Shown here piece by piece: positions 8,511 to 19,805 of a stretch of DNA of 64,000 nt. The stretch is from Gammaproteobacteria bacterium (lineage in GTDB: Bacteria > Pseudomonadota > Gammaproteobacteria > Xanthomonadales > SZUA-36). The notes beneath the pieces were generated by a model that was not told where the DNA came from, did not search any database, and worked only from the letters and a program-made list of their open reading frames with translations. Position 1 is the first letter of the stretch, and each line of letters begins with the position of its first letter. The position numbers and the translations under genes were made by a program. Location: positions 124,001 through 188,000 of the forward strand of contig JAJFLB010000023.1 of NCBI GenBank assembly GCA_021772915.1, written 5' to 3'.

Positions 8511-10811
8511 ATGAACACAAAGTCTATTCTATTGGCAGCCCTCGCACTCGGTCTGTGGTTACCTCAACCAACGACCATTGCGGCAGGAATTGGCGCTATC
8601 GAAAACATTCCAGTCGTGATCCTATTTGACCGGTCCTTCAGCATGACGGGTCTTCTTAATGGCCAACCAAAAATTGAGATCGCAAAGACTGCTTTTCGGG
8701 AATTGGCACACCGATTCCACGGCCAGTCCGTCATTTCCGTGCGCTTTTTCGCGGGTGGGCAGAACAAACAGGATGATCAAGCCAATTGCATCGCAAGTGA
8801 GCAGACTATTCCGATGGGCGAAGTCATTGACGCCAGGGCCATGGAGCTATTGGTAGCGGGTATCCGGCCCCTGGGGCGTAAAACCAATATCACGTTTGCA
8901 CTGGAGCAGGCAAGTAAGGACCTGGCTGCCTATGAACGCGGCAAGATTCTCCTGATTTCTGATGGCGTAGAAAACTGTGACAACGACCCAATCGGTCTGG
9001 CACAGTCACTTGCCGCAAAAGGGATTGAGATTGACACCATCGGGATTGGCTCACCCGGACAGTTTTCACAATTGGGCCGGATAGCAATGGCTGGGTCGGG
9101 AGAATTTCAACTGGCCGACTCTGCAGGCGCCCTGGCAACTGCAATGGGCGGGGCAATGCCGGCAGCAATGTCAGAGCCACCGGTATTTTCAGCACCGGGA
9201 TCATCAATGGGTGCTGCCGCCTTGCCGCCAGATTCCGTGACTCCGATGGCGCCACCCGCATCCTCAGGGCAGGCCCCTGGCAATTTGGTGCCGGCTGTAC
9301 AGGCCGGCCCGGTGCAAGCTTTAACCCTGGAGTTCGATGTGGTCTCGGAGCAACCGACAGAGCCAGTTGCGATTGAAGTGATCCTGGATGTCAGTGGCTC
9401 CATGGCGGCGAAGGTGCAGGGGGAACGCAAGATGGATTTGGCCCGTTCGGCCCTGCACAGAGCCGTGCGGGGTCTGGATTCTCCGGCATTTGTCGTTGGC
9501 TTCAGGGCTTACGGGTTTGACAACACGGTACCCAAGACACCGAAAGACTCCTGCCCGAATACAGTATTACTCAATGCCATTGAAACCAACCAGGTTGCCT
9601 CGATCCGGGAGCGCGTAGCGACCCTGCACCCTTATGGGTATACCCCCATTGCCAAAAGTCTTGAACTGGCCGGGGCTGACCTTCTCGCCACCGATTCATC
9701 CAAACAGATGATTATTCTGATCTCGGATGGTGAGGAAACCTGTGGTGGAGACCCCGTTCGGGTAGCCGAGCAATTACGCGAGATGGGCATCGATGTCGAG
9801 ACCCATGTGATTGGTTTTGACCTGGACAAGGAACAGGCCGAGCAAATGCGTGCTGTCGCCAACGCCGGTGGCGGACAATATTACGATGCCAAGGACGCAG
9901 CCGCGCTGGAAAACGCCCTGTTGAGTGTGATCGAGGTCGCGCAAAATAAAATTGACCCCACCTGGTTACGGGCCATCCGACCAGTTGAGGGTGGCGCAAG
10001 CGCTAACACGGCAGTGGACTTAATGCCCGGCACCTATACGCTCACCCGCTATCTCGATAAGGGCGAGCAGATGTATTTCCGGGTGAATACCAAAAAGGCT
10101 CAATACGGCGTGGTGCGGGGTTTGATCCAGTCCCGGCGGTTGATACGCCAGGGTGATGAAATGGTTGAATCGGACCTGGGCTATTCGCAGTACCGCATAT
10201 CCCTGCTTGAAATGAGGGGTAAAAAGAACCGGGGCCGGTACATTCGTCTGAGTGGTGAGCCGGGCAGTTATGGTCATGTGGGTTATAGCGATACCAGTGG
10301 TGATGGTTTTATCTTTACCATCAGCAGCAACTACGACCGGGTGCACAAGGATGCATTGTTCAATATAGAGATTACCGAGGCGGGGGACAAATTTCAGGGG
10401 ACCGAAGCAACCGACGACATGCAAGGCGAGGTGATATCCCTGGCAGTTGGTGAGTCCATCGTCGGACACCTGGGCGACGGGGACAATGCAGATTTATTCA
10501 GGGTGACCATGCCAAAGACCCCATCATCCAGGGTGGCAAACCGTAAAGTGACCTTACCCAAAGACGGACAGGCCCTGGCACTGAACTTCAAACCGGAAGA
10601 CGATCAATTCAGGTACCGACTCACCGTCAAAGCGGCAAGCGGAAAGCGCCTCGGCTCAAAATCAGCGAGGGGTGAACCGGTACAGCTGTCGATTGACAAT
10701 CCAGGTGGTCGCCTGGAGGAAGTGTTTATTGAGATCAAGAGTAACAACCCTGGTCTTGAATCGAGATTTACCGCTTATACGCTAACTGTAGGGGCGGATA
10801 ATCATGAATAG
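8511..10811 (+). CDS. exported protein with two VWA domains
   Basis: A secreted or periplasmic protein of 766 residues. The ATG at 8511 has AAGGAAAG upstream and begins a signal peptide (about residues 1-25). The first VWA domain (about 33-200) has the MIDAS sequence DRSFS at Asp40 and a later LLISDG strand. An Ala/Pro/Met-rich linker (about 205-285) leads to the second VWA domain, with perfect DVSGS at Asp293 and LISDGEETC later. The remaining 250 or so residues look like beta-sandwich domains (prepeptidase C-terminal-like). VWA MIDAS sites bind Mg2+ and contact partner proteins. It overlaps the next gene by eight bases and heads a run of exported proteins, suggesting a scaffold in an envelope complex; the function is unknown. 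Confidence 0.8.
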   Translation: MNTKSILLAALALGLWLPQPTTIAAGIGAIENIPVVILFDRSFSMTGLLNGQPKIEIAKTAFRELAHRFHGQSVISVRFFAGGQNKQDDQANCIASEQTIPMGEVIDARAMELLVAGIRPLGRKTNITFALEQASKDLAAYERGKILLISDGVENCDNDPIGLAQSLAAKGIEIDTIGIGSPGQFSQLGRIAMAGSGEFQLADSAGALATAMGGAMPAAMSEPPVFSAPGSSMGAAALPPDSVTPMAPPASSGQAPGNLVPAVQAGPVQALTLEFDVVSEQPTEPVAIEVILDVSGSMAAKVQGERKMDLARSALHRAVRGLDSPAFVVGFRAYGFDNTVPKTPKDSCPNTVLLNAIETNQVASIRERVATLHPYGYTPIAKSLELAGADLLATDSSKQMIILISDGEETCGGDPVRVAEQLREMGIDVETHVIGFDLDKEQAEQMRAVANAGGGQYYDAKDAAALENALLSVIEVAQNKIDPTWLRAIRPVEGGASANTAVDLMPGTYTLTRYLDKGEQMYFRVNTKKAQYGVVRGLIQSRRLIRQGDEMVESDLGYSQYRISLLEMRGKKNRGRYIRLSGEPGSYGHVGYSDTSGDGFIFTISSNYDRVHKDALFNIEITEAGDKFQGTEATDDMQGEVISLAVGESIVGHLGDGDNADLFRVTMPKTPSSRVANRKVTLPKDGQALALNFKPEDDQFRYRLTVKAASGKRLGSKSARGEPVQLSIDNPGGRLEEVFIEIKSNNPGLESRFTAYTLTVGADNHE

Positions 10812-12045
10812 TCGAATGAAACCTGGTCGTGCTTTGCCAATACTCACAATGGTACTGGGCCTGGCTACGGGCAGTCTGTATGCCGCACAAATGGCTCAAC
10901 CAGGTGCGGCACTGGATGAATACTTCAAACACGTCCAGGCAACGCTCAAGCAGCTGGATGACAAAACGGTATCTTCCTCAGATAAGTTGAAGATTCGCAC
11001 TGACCTGATCAACGGCGTGGACTACTGGCAACAGGTGCGCGGAAAACCCGGCCGAGCAATGGGCTTGTTGAGCTTTTTTCAACGTAAAACTCCCAATGCC
11101 TGGCATTTCACACAATCAGCAATGACAGTCGGGGCCGCAACCATCAAGATCGACTTTCACGTAGAGAGTTTCTCCGGCCATCCCTGGTTGACAGAATTTG
11201 ACCTGGTCCAGGTGGATGAACGGTGGTTGCTTGCAGCATTCAGGAATTTGACCGTCCGACCGGTCGCCCCCGGGGCCGATATCAAAACCGTTCTGGAACA
11301 CTATTTCAAAGCCACAGGTGATGCGGTTGAAAGAATGTATTCAGGGCAGATGACCAAGGAAGAAAAGCAGATTGTCACCATGGAGTATGGCTTTGGCGCT
11401 GGCTACTGGGTGGGTCAAACAAAAAACAAGGACCTGCCCGCAGGCACCCTGTTCAGCTGGTTTGTTTCAAAACGGCCGAAGTCATGGGAAATTGAACCCG
11501 CACGGGTTGCGGGGGATTACGCCGAAGCAGTTGTGCACTTTACGTCAAAATCACGTCATGGTGACGAACAGGTCAAAACCTACACGTTTGAGCTTTCGCG
11601 CTCAAACGGAGAGTGGTTTTTGGCCAGCCACAGAAGCCAGAAAGATGGACCAGACGAATCGACCCAGGTTGTTATCGCAGACGCTGTCCCAGGTGGTGAG
11701 ACTCCGGCAGATATTACCCGCCAGCAACTGGATATTCTGGGTCAGGCAGACGTGGCTATGGAAAACCTGTTCAAGGCTTCAGAACCTTTATGGATCGATG
11801 CCCGTAAAGCCCGCCGAGGGTTGGGGCGACTGGTAGCAATGACCATGGGAATGTCCGGTAAGGGTGAGCAAAAGCCCGCTTGGGAGATTATCACTACGAC
11901 AACAGACGGCGACCAATCGACTATTACAGTAAAAGCCATTTGGCCCGATTCTGCCGTGGTTAAGCCATTCAGTCGATTGAGTTTTTCTTTGCAAAATACC
12001 GAACAAGGTTGGCGATTGTCCGATGCGCATTTACTTCTCAACTGA
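10804..12045 (+). CDS. exported protein with three NTF2-like repeats
   Basis: A 413-residue exported protein with a signal peptide (about 1-28, ending SLYA-A). I see three divergent repeats (about 40-150, 158-280 and 300-413). Each has an N-terminal helical part, a W-centred segment (NAWHF, KSWEI, PAWEI), an alternating beta strand, and a WxLA/WxL strand near its end (RWLLAAF, EWFLASH, GWRLSDA). This pattern resembles lumazine-binding/NTF2-like domains such as DUF4878, which often act as small-ligand or scaffold modules; that assignment is inference. The start overlaps the VWA gene stop, and the peptidase gene begins eight bases after its stop, so the three are very likely co-translated. Confidence 0.7.
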   Translation: MNSRMKPGRALPILTMVLGLATGSLYAAQMAQPGAALDEYFKHVQATLKQLDDKTVSSSDKLKIRTDLINGVDYWQQVRGKPGRAMGLLSFFQRKTPNAWHFTQSAMTVGAATIKIDFHVESFSGHPWLTEFDLVQVDERWLLAAFRNLTVRPVAPGADIKTVLEHYFKATGDAVERMYSGQMTKEEKQIVTMEYGFGAGYWVGQTKNKDLPAGTLFSWFVSKRPKSWEIEPARVAGDYAEAVVHFTSKSRHGDEQVKTYTFELSRSNGEWFLASHRSQKDGPDESTQVVIADAVPGGETPADITRQQLDILGQADVAMENLFKASEPLWIDARKARRGLGRLVAMTMGMSGKGEQKPAWEIITTTTDGDQSTITVKAIWPDSAVVKPFSRLSFSLQNTEQGWRLSDAHLLLN

Positions 12046-12053
12046 AGACTCTG

Positions 12054-14273
12054 ATGCAAAGTAAATTACTACTGATTTGTTTTTTTGTTATCTCCATCTC
12101 TAGTGCTCTTGCCGATGTCAGAGAGTTTCCGGAATGGTCAGACACGATACCTGGTGCAAGCGGGGTGAAAACTTACGCTTCCTGGGGGGACGGGTCAGCA
12201 GATGAGATTACCCCTGTTTTCGAAAGTTTATGTGGTGGAAAGGTACAGGTTTACTGGCCACCAGGAGGAACCATAGTTGACCCTGATTACTATCCAACAG
12301 GTTTGCAGGATCCTTCCTACCGGGCTGGCTATGACGGATTTTTCAGAAACTCCGGGGACACCGAGGGCGGAGATCCACAACTTATTAGGGAATATATCTG
12401 CGACATCGTTGCGGTCTATGAATCCAGAGTGGGTGTTTTTCCCGGGCCATTAAGAATATTTATCATCAGAGCTATCAGCATAAACAGCAGCCCTGATGCG
12501 CCAACACCCGCAGATAGTGAGTGTGAATTGTTCAACACTGAAGGGACGGTAATAGCGGCTTATGATCCGGAAACCAAGGCAATTCTAGTCCCGACAGGTA
12601 TCAGCGACACCAGTATTGACCCGTGTCCATATGCGTCATTGGCACACGAGGTCGGACATTGGCTAATAGATCATACGCAGTCCAGATTGAGCGAGACCCC
12701 CTGGCTGGATGAGGGCGGTGCTGAATACTTATCTTCACTGGTATTCACCGAGGGTAATTACCCCCAGTGCTACACCGGCAGATACCAGGCTTTCGGCGCG
12801 ATACCTTATACACCCCCTTTGTGGCCGAAAGCCACAAGTGGAGGTCGCATTGGCAGGAGCTACGATGGCTATCCTTTCTTGCACTATCTGGCCGATGAAT
12901 TGGGTGATGACCGGGTAATCTCGACCATCATGGATGCAGCAAAGAACGAAACCGCCCCGGCGGAGGTCGTTGGCACCTTGAGCATGTTCGATCGAAATGG
13001 GGAGCCAGGCACCTGGCTGGACTACATACAGGAGGTCTGGGGTGACTCCAGGTACAGTTGGTGTGGGGAAGATCTTCCTTACCATAATGAGCTGGAGTTC
13101 ACCAAGGAAGACAACAGAAAACAGATCGAGTTGTTTTATGAGGCCGAAGATGAGTTTTCGAAAAACCAATGTTACGCCGCCGACTATGTGAAACTGACAT
13201 CAGAAGAAGACGGCGCAATCATTTACAAATTGCACACTGAACAAGTCTATGGTGAAAACGGTATTGACGGCGCCAAAGACTGGTTCAAGCTGGGTGCAAT
13301 GGTCAAGAACCAGAATGGTGAGTGGAGAACTATAGATGTCACCGGTCGAGAATTTGTTCAGTTTGAGAAGGTAGATGACAACAAACCGGATGATATAACC
13401 GACGACAGGGCCTTAATTTATCATCGAGGGAAAGAGGTAGGGGTTGTTTTTTCTCTTGTTCCCCAAGACCCCGATCAATGTGATCAATTAATACCGCAGT
13501 TGAAAGACAAGAAGTTCGGTGTGCATTTTGGTTTGAATAATACCTGGCAATTGAAGCAGATCCGGATTGGTGAGGGTGAGGACACCAAGAAAGTCAACGT
13601 GATCGGTCTAATGTATTTGCGAACTGAAGAAAAGGACGGGAAGAAATACATACTGCAAAAATCAAGACGATTCTGGCCAAACTTTGAGACAAAAGATTTC
13701 TACCGAATTTTTAAGGGTGATGAAAATACGGAAAATAAGGCGGTTTTCAAATCTCCCAAGTCGTTGGAACTGTATATAGAAACCGCCTGTTATTTTGCCG
13801 GCACACAAATCTTCGAGATCCAGGCGACCGACGACACCAAGGATATTGAGCAGCAACTGTTCGATCCTGAAACCTGGGAGGAACGACTGGAGTACGAGTT
13901 AAAATCCCATGAGATTTTGATGTTAAATCGGCCCCACCACTTCAGGTGCGATCCGACAAGGTTTACCTCCAAGCTGGCGGCTTTATCCATGCTGGGTGGC
14001 GGCATGGCCAGTGCTGCAGCGACCTTTAAACAAGAGACCGGCTGGTTAAAGTATGTCACTGCGGAAGGCGAAGGTGTGGTTGGAGATTCCTGGGCAAAAC
14101 AGCTGGATGCTATTTTTACCAATGCTCTCACCTGGGGCTTTGGAGAAAATGAGGGCAAAGAGGACAAAATCGCCTTGAAGTTTGTACCCAGCAATGAAAC
14201 CAGAGAGAAAAACTACCTTGTAGTTAAAGTCCATGATGAATTACATCTGATTTATCAGGAGGTTATTAGATAA
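12054..14273 (+). CDS. exported zinc metallopeptidase, MA-clan type
   Basis: A 739-residue exported protein. The ATG at 12054 starts a strong signal peptide ending SSALA. The catalytic motif HEVGH sits at residues 198-202 and is followed by PWLDEGGAEYLSS, where Glu224 is the expected third zinc ligand; this is the pattern of peptidase MA-like gluzincins. A C-terminal part of about 450 residues is rich in beta strands and charged residues and has no domain I recognise. Catalytic residues are intact, so it is probably active in the periplasm or outside the cell. It lies eight bases downstream of the NTF2-repeat gene. The substrate is unknown; the neighbouring exported proteins are candidates. 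Confidence 0.75.
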   Translation: MQSKLLLICFFVISISSALADVREFPEWSDTIPGASGVKTYASWGDGSADEITPVFESLCGGKVQVYWPPGGTIVDPDYYPTGLQDPSYRAGYDGFFRNSGDTEGGDPQLIREYICDIVAVYESRVGVFPGPLRIFIIRAISINSSPDAPTPADSECELFNTEGTVIAAYDPETKAILVPTGISDTSIDPCPYASLAHEVGHWLIDHTQSRLSETPWLDEGGAEYLSSLVFTEGNYPQCYTGRYQAFGAIPYTPPLWPKATSGGRIGRSYDGYPFLHYLADELGDDRVISTIMDAAKNETAPAEVVGTLSMFDRNGEPGTWLDYIQEVWGDSRYSWCGEDLPYHNELEFTKEDNRKQIELFYEAEDEFSKNQCYAADYVKLTSEEDGAIIYKLHTEQVYGENGIDGAKDWFKLGAMVKNQNGEWRTIDVTGREFVQFEKVDDNKPDDITDDRALIYHRGKEVGVVFSLVPQDPDQCDQLIPQLKDKKFGVHFGLNNTWQLKQIRIGEGEDTKKVNVIGLMYLRTEEKDGKKYILQKSRRFWPNFETKDFYRIFKGDENTENKAVFKSPKSLELYIETACYFAGTQIFEIQATDDTKDIEQQLFDPETWEERLEYELKSHEILMLNRPHHFRCDPTRFTSKLAALSMLGGGMASAAATFKQETGWLKYVTAEGEGVVGDSWAKQLDAIFTNALTWGFGENEGKEDKIALKFVPSNETREKNYLVVKVHDELHLIYQEVIR

Positions 14274-14517
14274 ACAGTTGACACATTCGTATTTCTTTGA
14301 GAAGTCACTCTTGCTAGGTCATAGCAAAGCCCGACCACTAAATTGGCCAACGAAATCATCCGAGGTAGACCCTATATCATCGCTTGCCCCGCTAGTACGC
14401 ACACTCCCAGAATTCTGGTTTCTCAGGAATTGGGCTAGACTGGTATGAGATTTGGTCTCAAATCCATCATTATTATTTTGGAAATGACGGTCGGCAATCA
14501 TGCTTATGGAGGTCATT

Positions 14518-15390
14518 GTGCAGCATAAAACACTGACAGGAATAGCAGCTATATTGTTACTTATATCGGGTTCGATATTTGGGGAGTGCAAGCTCCCTGC
14601 CAGTTTTGATAGCAAGTCAATGAAAGATCAAATTCGGTATCTTGACACGCGTACTGAGCAGGACTGTCTCGTTGAAGCCAACGCACTTCGTAAATTGCAA
14701 AGCATGGCAAACACGCTTCGTTCAGCCGGTCTGGCTGACCTCCTGCAGCCACAGTCAGAGCAATCAACCAGGGAGTTGGCAGATCTGATCCTGGAAATCA
14801 GAGGTTTGGAAAAGGAAATTGATGAAATAGAGCGGTGGATTCGCTATTCAGATATTGCAAACACCATCAGTAATTCAAAGAGCTGCGGCGCCGATTACCG
14901 GAACAGTGGCCCACCTTACCGGAAAGCAAAACAAATAATTGATGATGTCAAACAATCGGGTGGCAAATGGACCCAGGCTAAAAAAGATGAAGTCGAACGA
15001 TACCTGCAAATCCACACTAGCATAAGAGATAAATACAGACAGTGCTTTGAAGAGTATCTGCCCAGATTTACCGATGTTACGTCCCGTGGAATCGATACAT
15101 TTGCCAAGTTTGAGCTGGCATATAGAGACCTTCGCGAACGACACGGCACAGATACCGACGTAAAACTCTCCAGCAAGAAAGTCAAATTGAAGGGACTGAA
15201 CGAACGAAGAGTATTTTTGCTTAGAGATTTGGGACCCAAACCCCGGGTCGTAAAGGATGACAAGCCCGATGAAAAGACCGTCAAACCCAATCCTGACATT
15301 CCGTGGGAGTCTCTGGATGACGATGAAGTTGAGCAGCCGGAACTGCCCTGTGTGGGTGTGCTCGGCATGACGGGCGAAGAGTGTGGGTAG
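14518..15390 (+). CDS. exported helical protein, unknown function
   Basis: I do not recognise this family. The start is set at GTG 14518 because a perfect GGAGG lies at 14508-14512, five bases upstream, and because the frame then opens with a signal peptide ending near IFGE-C; the Cys after it leaves a lipoprotein possible. The product has 290 residues and is mostly helical and charged, with likely coiled coil around residues 75-110. The C-terminal 60 residues are rich in Lys, Asp and Pro and end with two cysteines. It lies 244 bases after the peptidase gene and 45 bases before the FecR-domain gene, so it belongs to the same exported cluster. Confidence 0.6.
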   Translation: MQHKTLTGIAAILLLISGSIFGECKLPASFDSKSMKDQIRYLDTRTEQDCLVEANALRKLQSMANTLRSAGLADLLQPQSEQSTRELADLILEIRGLEKEIDEIERWIRYSDIANTISNSKSCGADYRNSGPPYRKAKQIIDDVKQSGGKWTQAKKDEVERYLQIHTSIRDKYRQCFEEYLPRFTDVTSRGIDTFAKFELAYRDLRERHGTDTDVKLSSKKVKLKGLNERRVFLLRDLGPKPRVVKDDKPDEKTVKPNPDIPWESLDDDEVEQPELPCVGVLGMTGEECG

Positions 15391-15435
15391 TTGCTTGCCA
15401 GGCTGACCCCATTTCCCATTTTTGCAGGAGAAATA

Positions 15436-16587
15436 ATGAACTCCCTATTCCAATACTTGAAAATCACTAGTGGTTTTGTGCTGGTTTTGGGTCTTGTCCT
15501 TCCAGGTGATGGCGAGGCATGGAAGATGGAAACCGTGCTTGAAATGAACAAGCTCAAGCAGGAGATTGAAGAGATCGAATTCGCCGAGAGCCTGGCCAAG
15601 GCTTATGACAAGATTACTGCCGAGTTTGCCGCTTCGGGTACCGCTGCAGGTGGCGGTTCGGGTGTCGCTGCGGGTGCCGCCGCAGCCAAGAAAAACAAGA
15701 TATGCAAAACCGATCAATTGGCTGAATGTTTTCAGCAACGTTTGACACAGAGCGAGTACAGCGAGATCAGGTCCCATGGAATCCTGACCCTCAAGGATCT
15801 GGAGCGTGCCTATGGTGCATTTGGTTCGCTATACCCAAATGATGCCGAGGTGGAGATCAAGGACCGGCAAGAGAGACTTAAAGTCCTTAAGAGCAGAGAC
15901 GAGTATCTGATCGGTTACGTGGTGAGTGTTTTTAAAAGCGTTGATATAAGAAAAGCCGGTAAGCCCACCTGGGTTGACATCAGGACACTGCCAAAATCAA
16001 CGTTTAGTGAGCGGGTAGCACCCTGGAATCCGGCAGCACCCGGGATACAATCAAAGAGGCCAGGCGGCAGCGGTTATAACGTCTACCTGAGCGATGAGTT
16101 GCGTACCGGGCCCAGGGGCCGGGCGAGGATAGAATTCGAGGATCGCGATCCGGAACTGAATGCCGGTCCATCGGTGGTCAATGTCGGTTCAAAAGCCCTG
16201 GTGAAGATGGAGAGATTTGAGTTTCAGATGAGATCAAAGGAACGTCTTCAACGACACGGCCTAATGTACTTGATTAGTGGCACAATCAGGGCGTTCACCA
16301 AAAACTGGGGCGCAAGCAGCGCGTTCTCGGTGCGGACCGGAACCTCCCTGTGCGGCATTCGTGGCACCGATATTGAAATCAGCTACGACCCGGATACGGA
16401 TCGTGTTGTATATCGCTTGTACGAGGGTGTGGTAACCATCACAACCCTCTATGAAGAATTCAATCTAAACCCGATGCAGACGGTGACCGTCACGCGGGGT
16501 GAGCGTGGCGAAATACACAAGATTACAGGTCATAAACCAAAATTCGATGCACTACTGCCTACCTACGTTGAGCCCCCACCTGCTTAA
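15436..16587 (+). CDS. exported FecR-domain protein
   Basis: A 383-residue exported protein. AGGAG at 15426-15430 sets the start at 15436, which opens a signal peptide. Next come a predicted coiled coil (about 28-60, rich in Glu and Leu) and an Ala/Gly-rich linker (about 65-85). The C-terminal third is a FecR-type beta domain, with VRTGTSLCGIRGTDIEI (about 298-314) matching the characteristic T-P/S-A-x-x-GVRGT signature. Classical FecR proteins regulate ECF sigma factors across the inner membrane. This one has a cleavable signal and no sigma gene beside it, so an envelope-structural role is likelier. It closes the VWA-peptidase cluster. Confidence 0.7.
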   Translation: MNSLFQYLKITSGFVLVLGLVLPGDGEAWKMETVLEMNKLKQEIEEIEFAESLAKAYDKITAEFAASGTAAGGGSGVAAGAAAAKKNKICKTDQLAECFQQRLTQSEYSEIRSHGILTLKDLERAYGAFGSLYPNDAEVEIKDRQERLKVLKSRDEYLIGYVVSVFKSVDIRKAGKPTWVDIRTLPKSTFSERVAPWNPAAPGIQSKRPGGSGYNVYLSDELRTGPRGRARIEFEDRDPELNAGPSVVNVGSKALVKMERFEFQMRSKERLQRHGLMYLISGTIRAFTKNWGASSAFSVRTGTSLCGIRGTDIEISYDPDTDRVVYRLYEGVVTITTLYEEFNLNPMQTVTVTRGERGEIHKITGHKPKFDALLPTYVEPPPA

Positions 16588-16651
16588 GTCCGTGCGGCCG
16601 TTGGCCCAACTGACATCGAAGCATCAGACGTTCGATTCCAGCCCCTCCCAG

Positions 16652-16805
16652 CCAAGGGAGTGCGGGGTCTTGCCTCAGGGCCGTGAGCGACAAGGAGGTC
16701 GCGACCGAATCCCCATGGAGAAGGTGAGACCGGAAACCGGTCGAGAGGCTGGCCTGGGCCAGGGGTTCACGATGTGTCCTGAGGCAAGACCCCGCACTCT
16801 CTTGG
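16652..16805 (+). repeat. hairpin repeat, copy C (arm type 2, long form)
   Basis: A 28-base arm (16652-16679) returns in inverted form at 16778-16805 with one mismatch. The 98-base interior carries the shared core (CCGTGAGCGAC ... GTCGCGACCGAATCCCCATGGA ... GTTCACGATGTGT split here for clarity). Compared with copy B it has an extra module of about 46 bases (16719-16764) that itself holds two small hairpins, GACCGG-AAA-CCGGTC and CTGGCC-TG-GGCCAG. It fills most of the 329-base gap between the convergent FecR gene and atpC and may act as a transcriptional barrier between them. Confidence 0.85.
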
Positions 16806-16916
16806 CGAAACGAAGCCAAATCCACGTTTACCTCACATCCCGCAAGCGTAGTAGCCTGCTTTTGCACAGAACTCTCAGACTAAGTGGGACAGGAGTGGGC
16901 CTGACCCCATTTCTTG

Positions 16917-17342
16917 TCAGCGCTTGAGCTGTTTGCGTAAACGCTCCATAGCCTGCAGTTGTGCCACGGCCTCAAGCAGCTTGGCCTGGGCTTCTGCGAT
17001 CTCCATCTCACCGGTTCGGTCTGCGAGCTCGCGCTCGGCTTCTGCCTTGGCGGCCTCGGCGGCAGCCTGGTCAAGGTCTTCCCCACGCATGGCGGTGTCT
17101 GCCAGTACCGTGACGACATGTGGCTGGACTTCAATGATACCGCCGGTGACAAAATAGAACTGTTCCTCACCGTCCGCGTCCTGAACCCGTACGGGGCCCG
17201 GTTTGAGTTGCGTGATCAGCGGTGCGTGGCGTGGGCTGATGCCCAGTTCACCCGCAATACCGGTGGCGAAGACCATCGCGGCCTCACCTGAGAAAATCTC
17301 CTCATGGGCGCTTACGATGTCGCAACGAATGGTTTTAGTCAT
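16917..17342 (-). CDS. atpC: F1 ATP synthase epsilon subunit
   Basis: The epsilon subunit of the F1 central stalk: it couples rotation to catalysis and inhibits ATP hydrolysis. The product has 141 residues, normal length. The N-terminal beta-sandwich is present, with [27 protein letters not shown] the characteristic stretch (split: [27 protein letters not shown]), followed by a two-helix C-terminal domain rich in Ala and Glu. It is the last gene of the atp operon and is separated from atpD by an inverted-repeat element. Confidence 0.97.
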   Translation of the reverse strand: MTKTIRCDIVSAHEEIFSGEAAMVFATGIAGELGISPRHAPLITQLKPGPVRVQDADGEEQFYFVTGGIIEVQPHVVTVLADTAMRGEDLDQAAAEAAKAEAERELADRTGEMEIAEAQAKLLEAVAQLQAMERLRKQLKR

Positions 17343-17373
17343 GGTTTCCTACTCGTGAAACAGGCATTTGAAA

Positions 17374-19786
<2,413 letters not shown>

Positions 19787-19805
19787 TTTCAGATTACTCC
19801 GTTAA

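Noticed and set aside
16499-16927. 142-codon open frame over the end of the FecR gene
   Set aside because: It runs through repeat copy C and out of frame with the FecR-domain gene; composition is that of the repeat.
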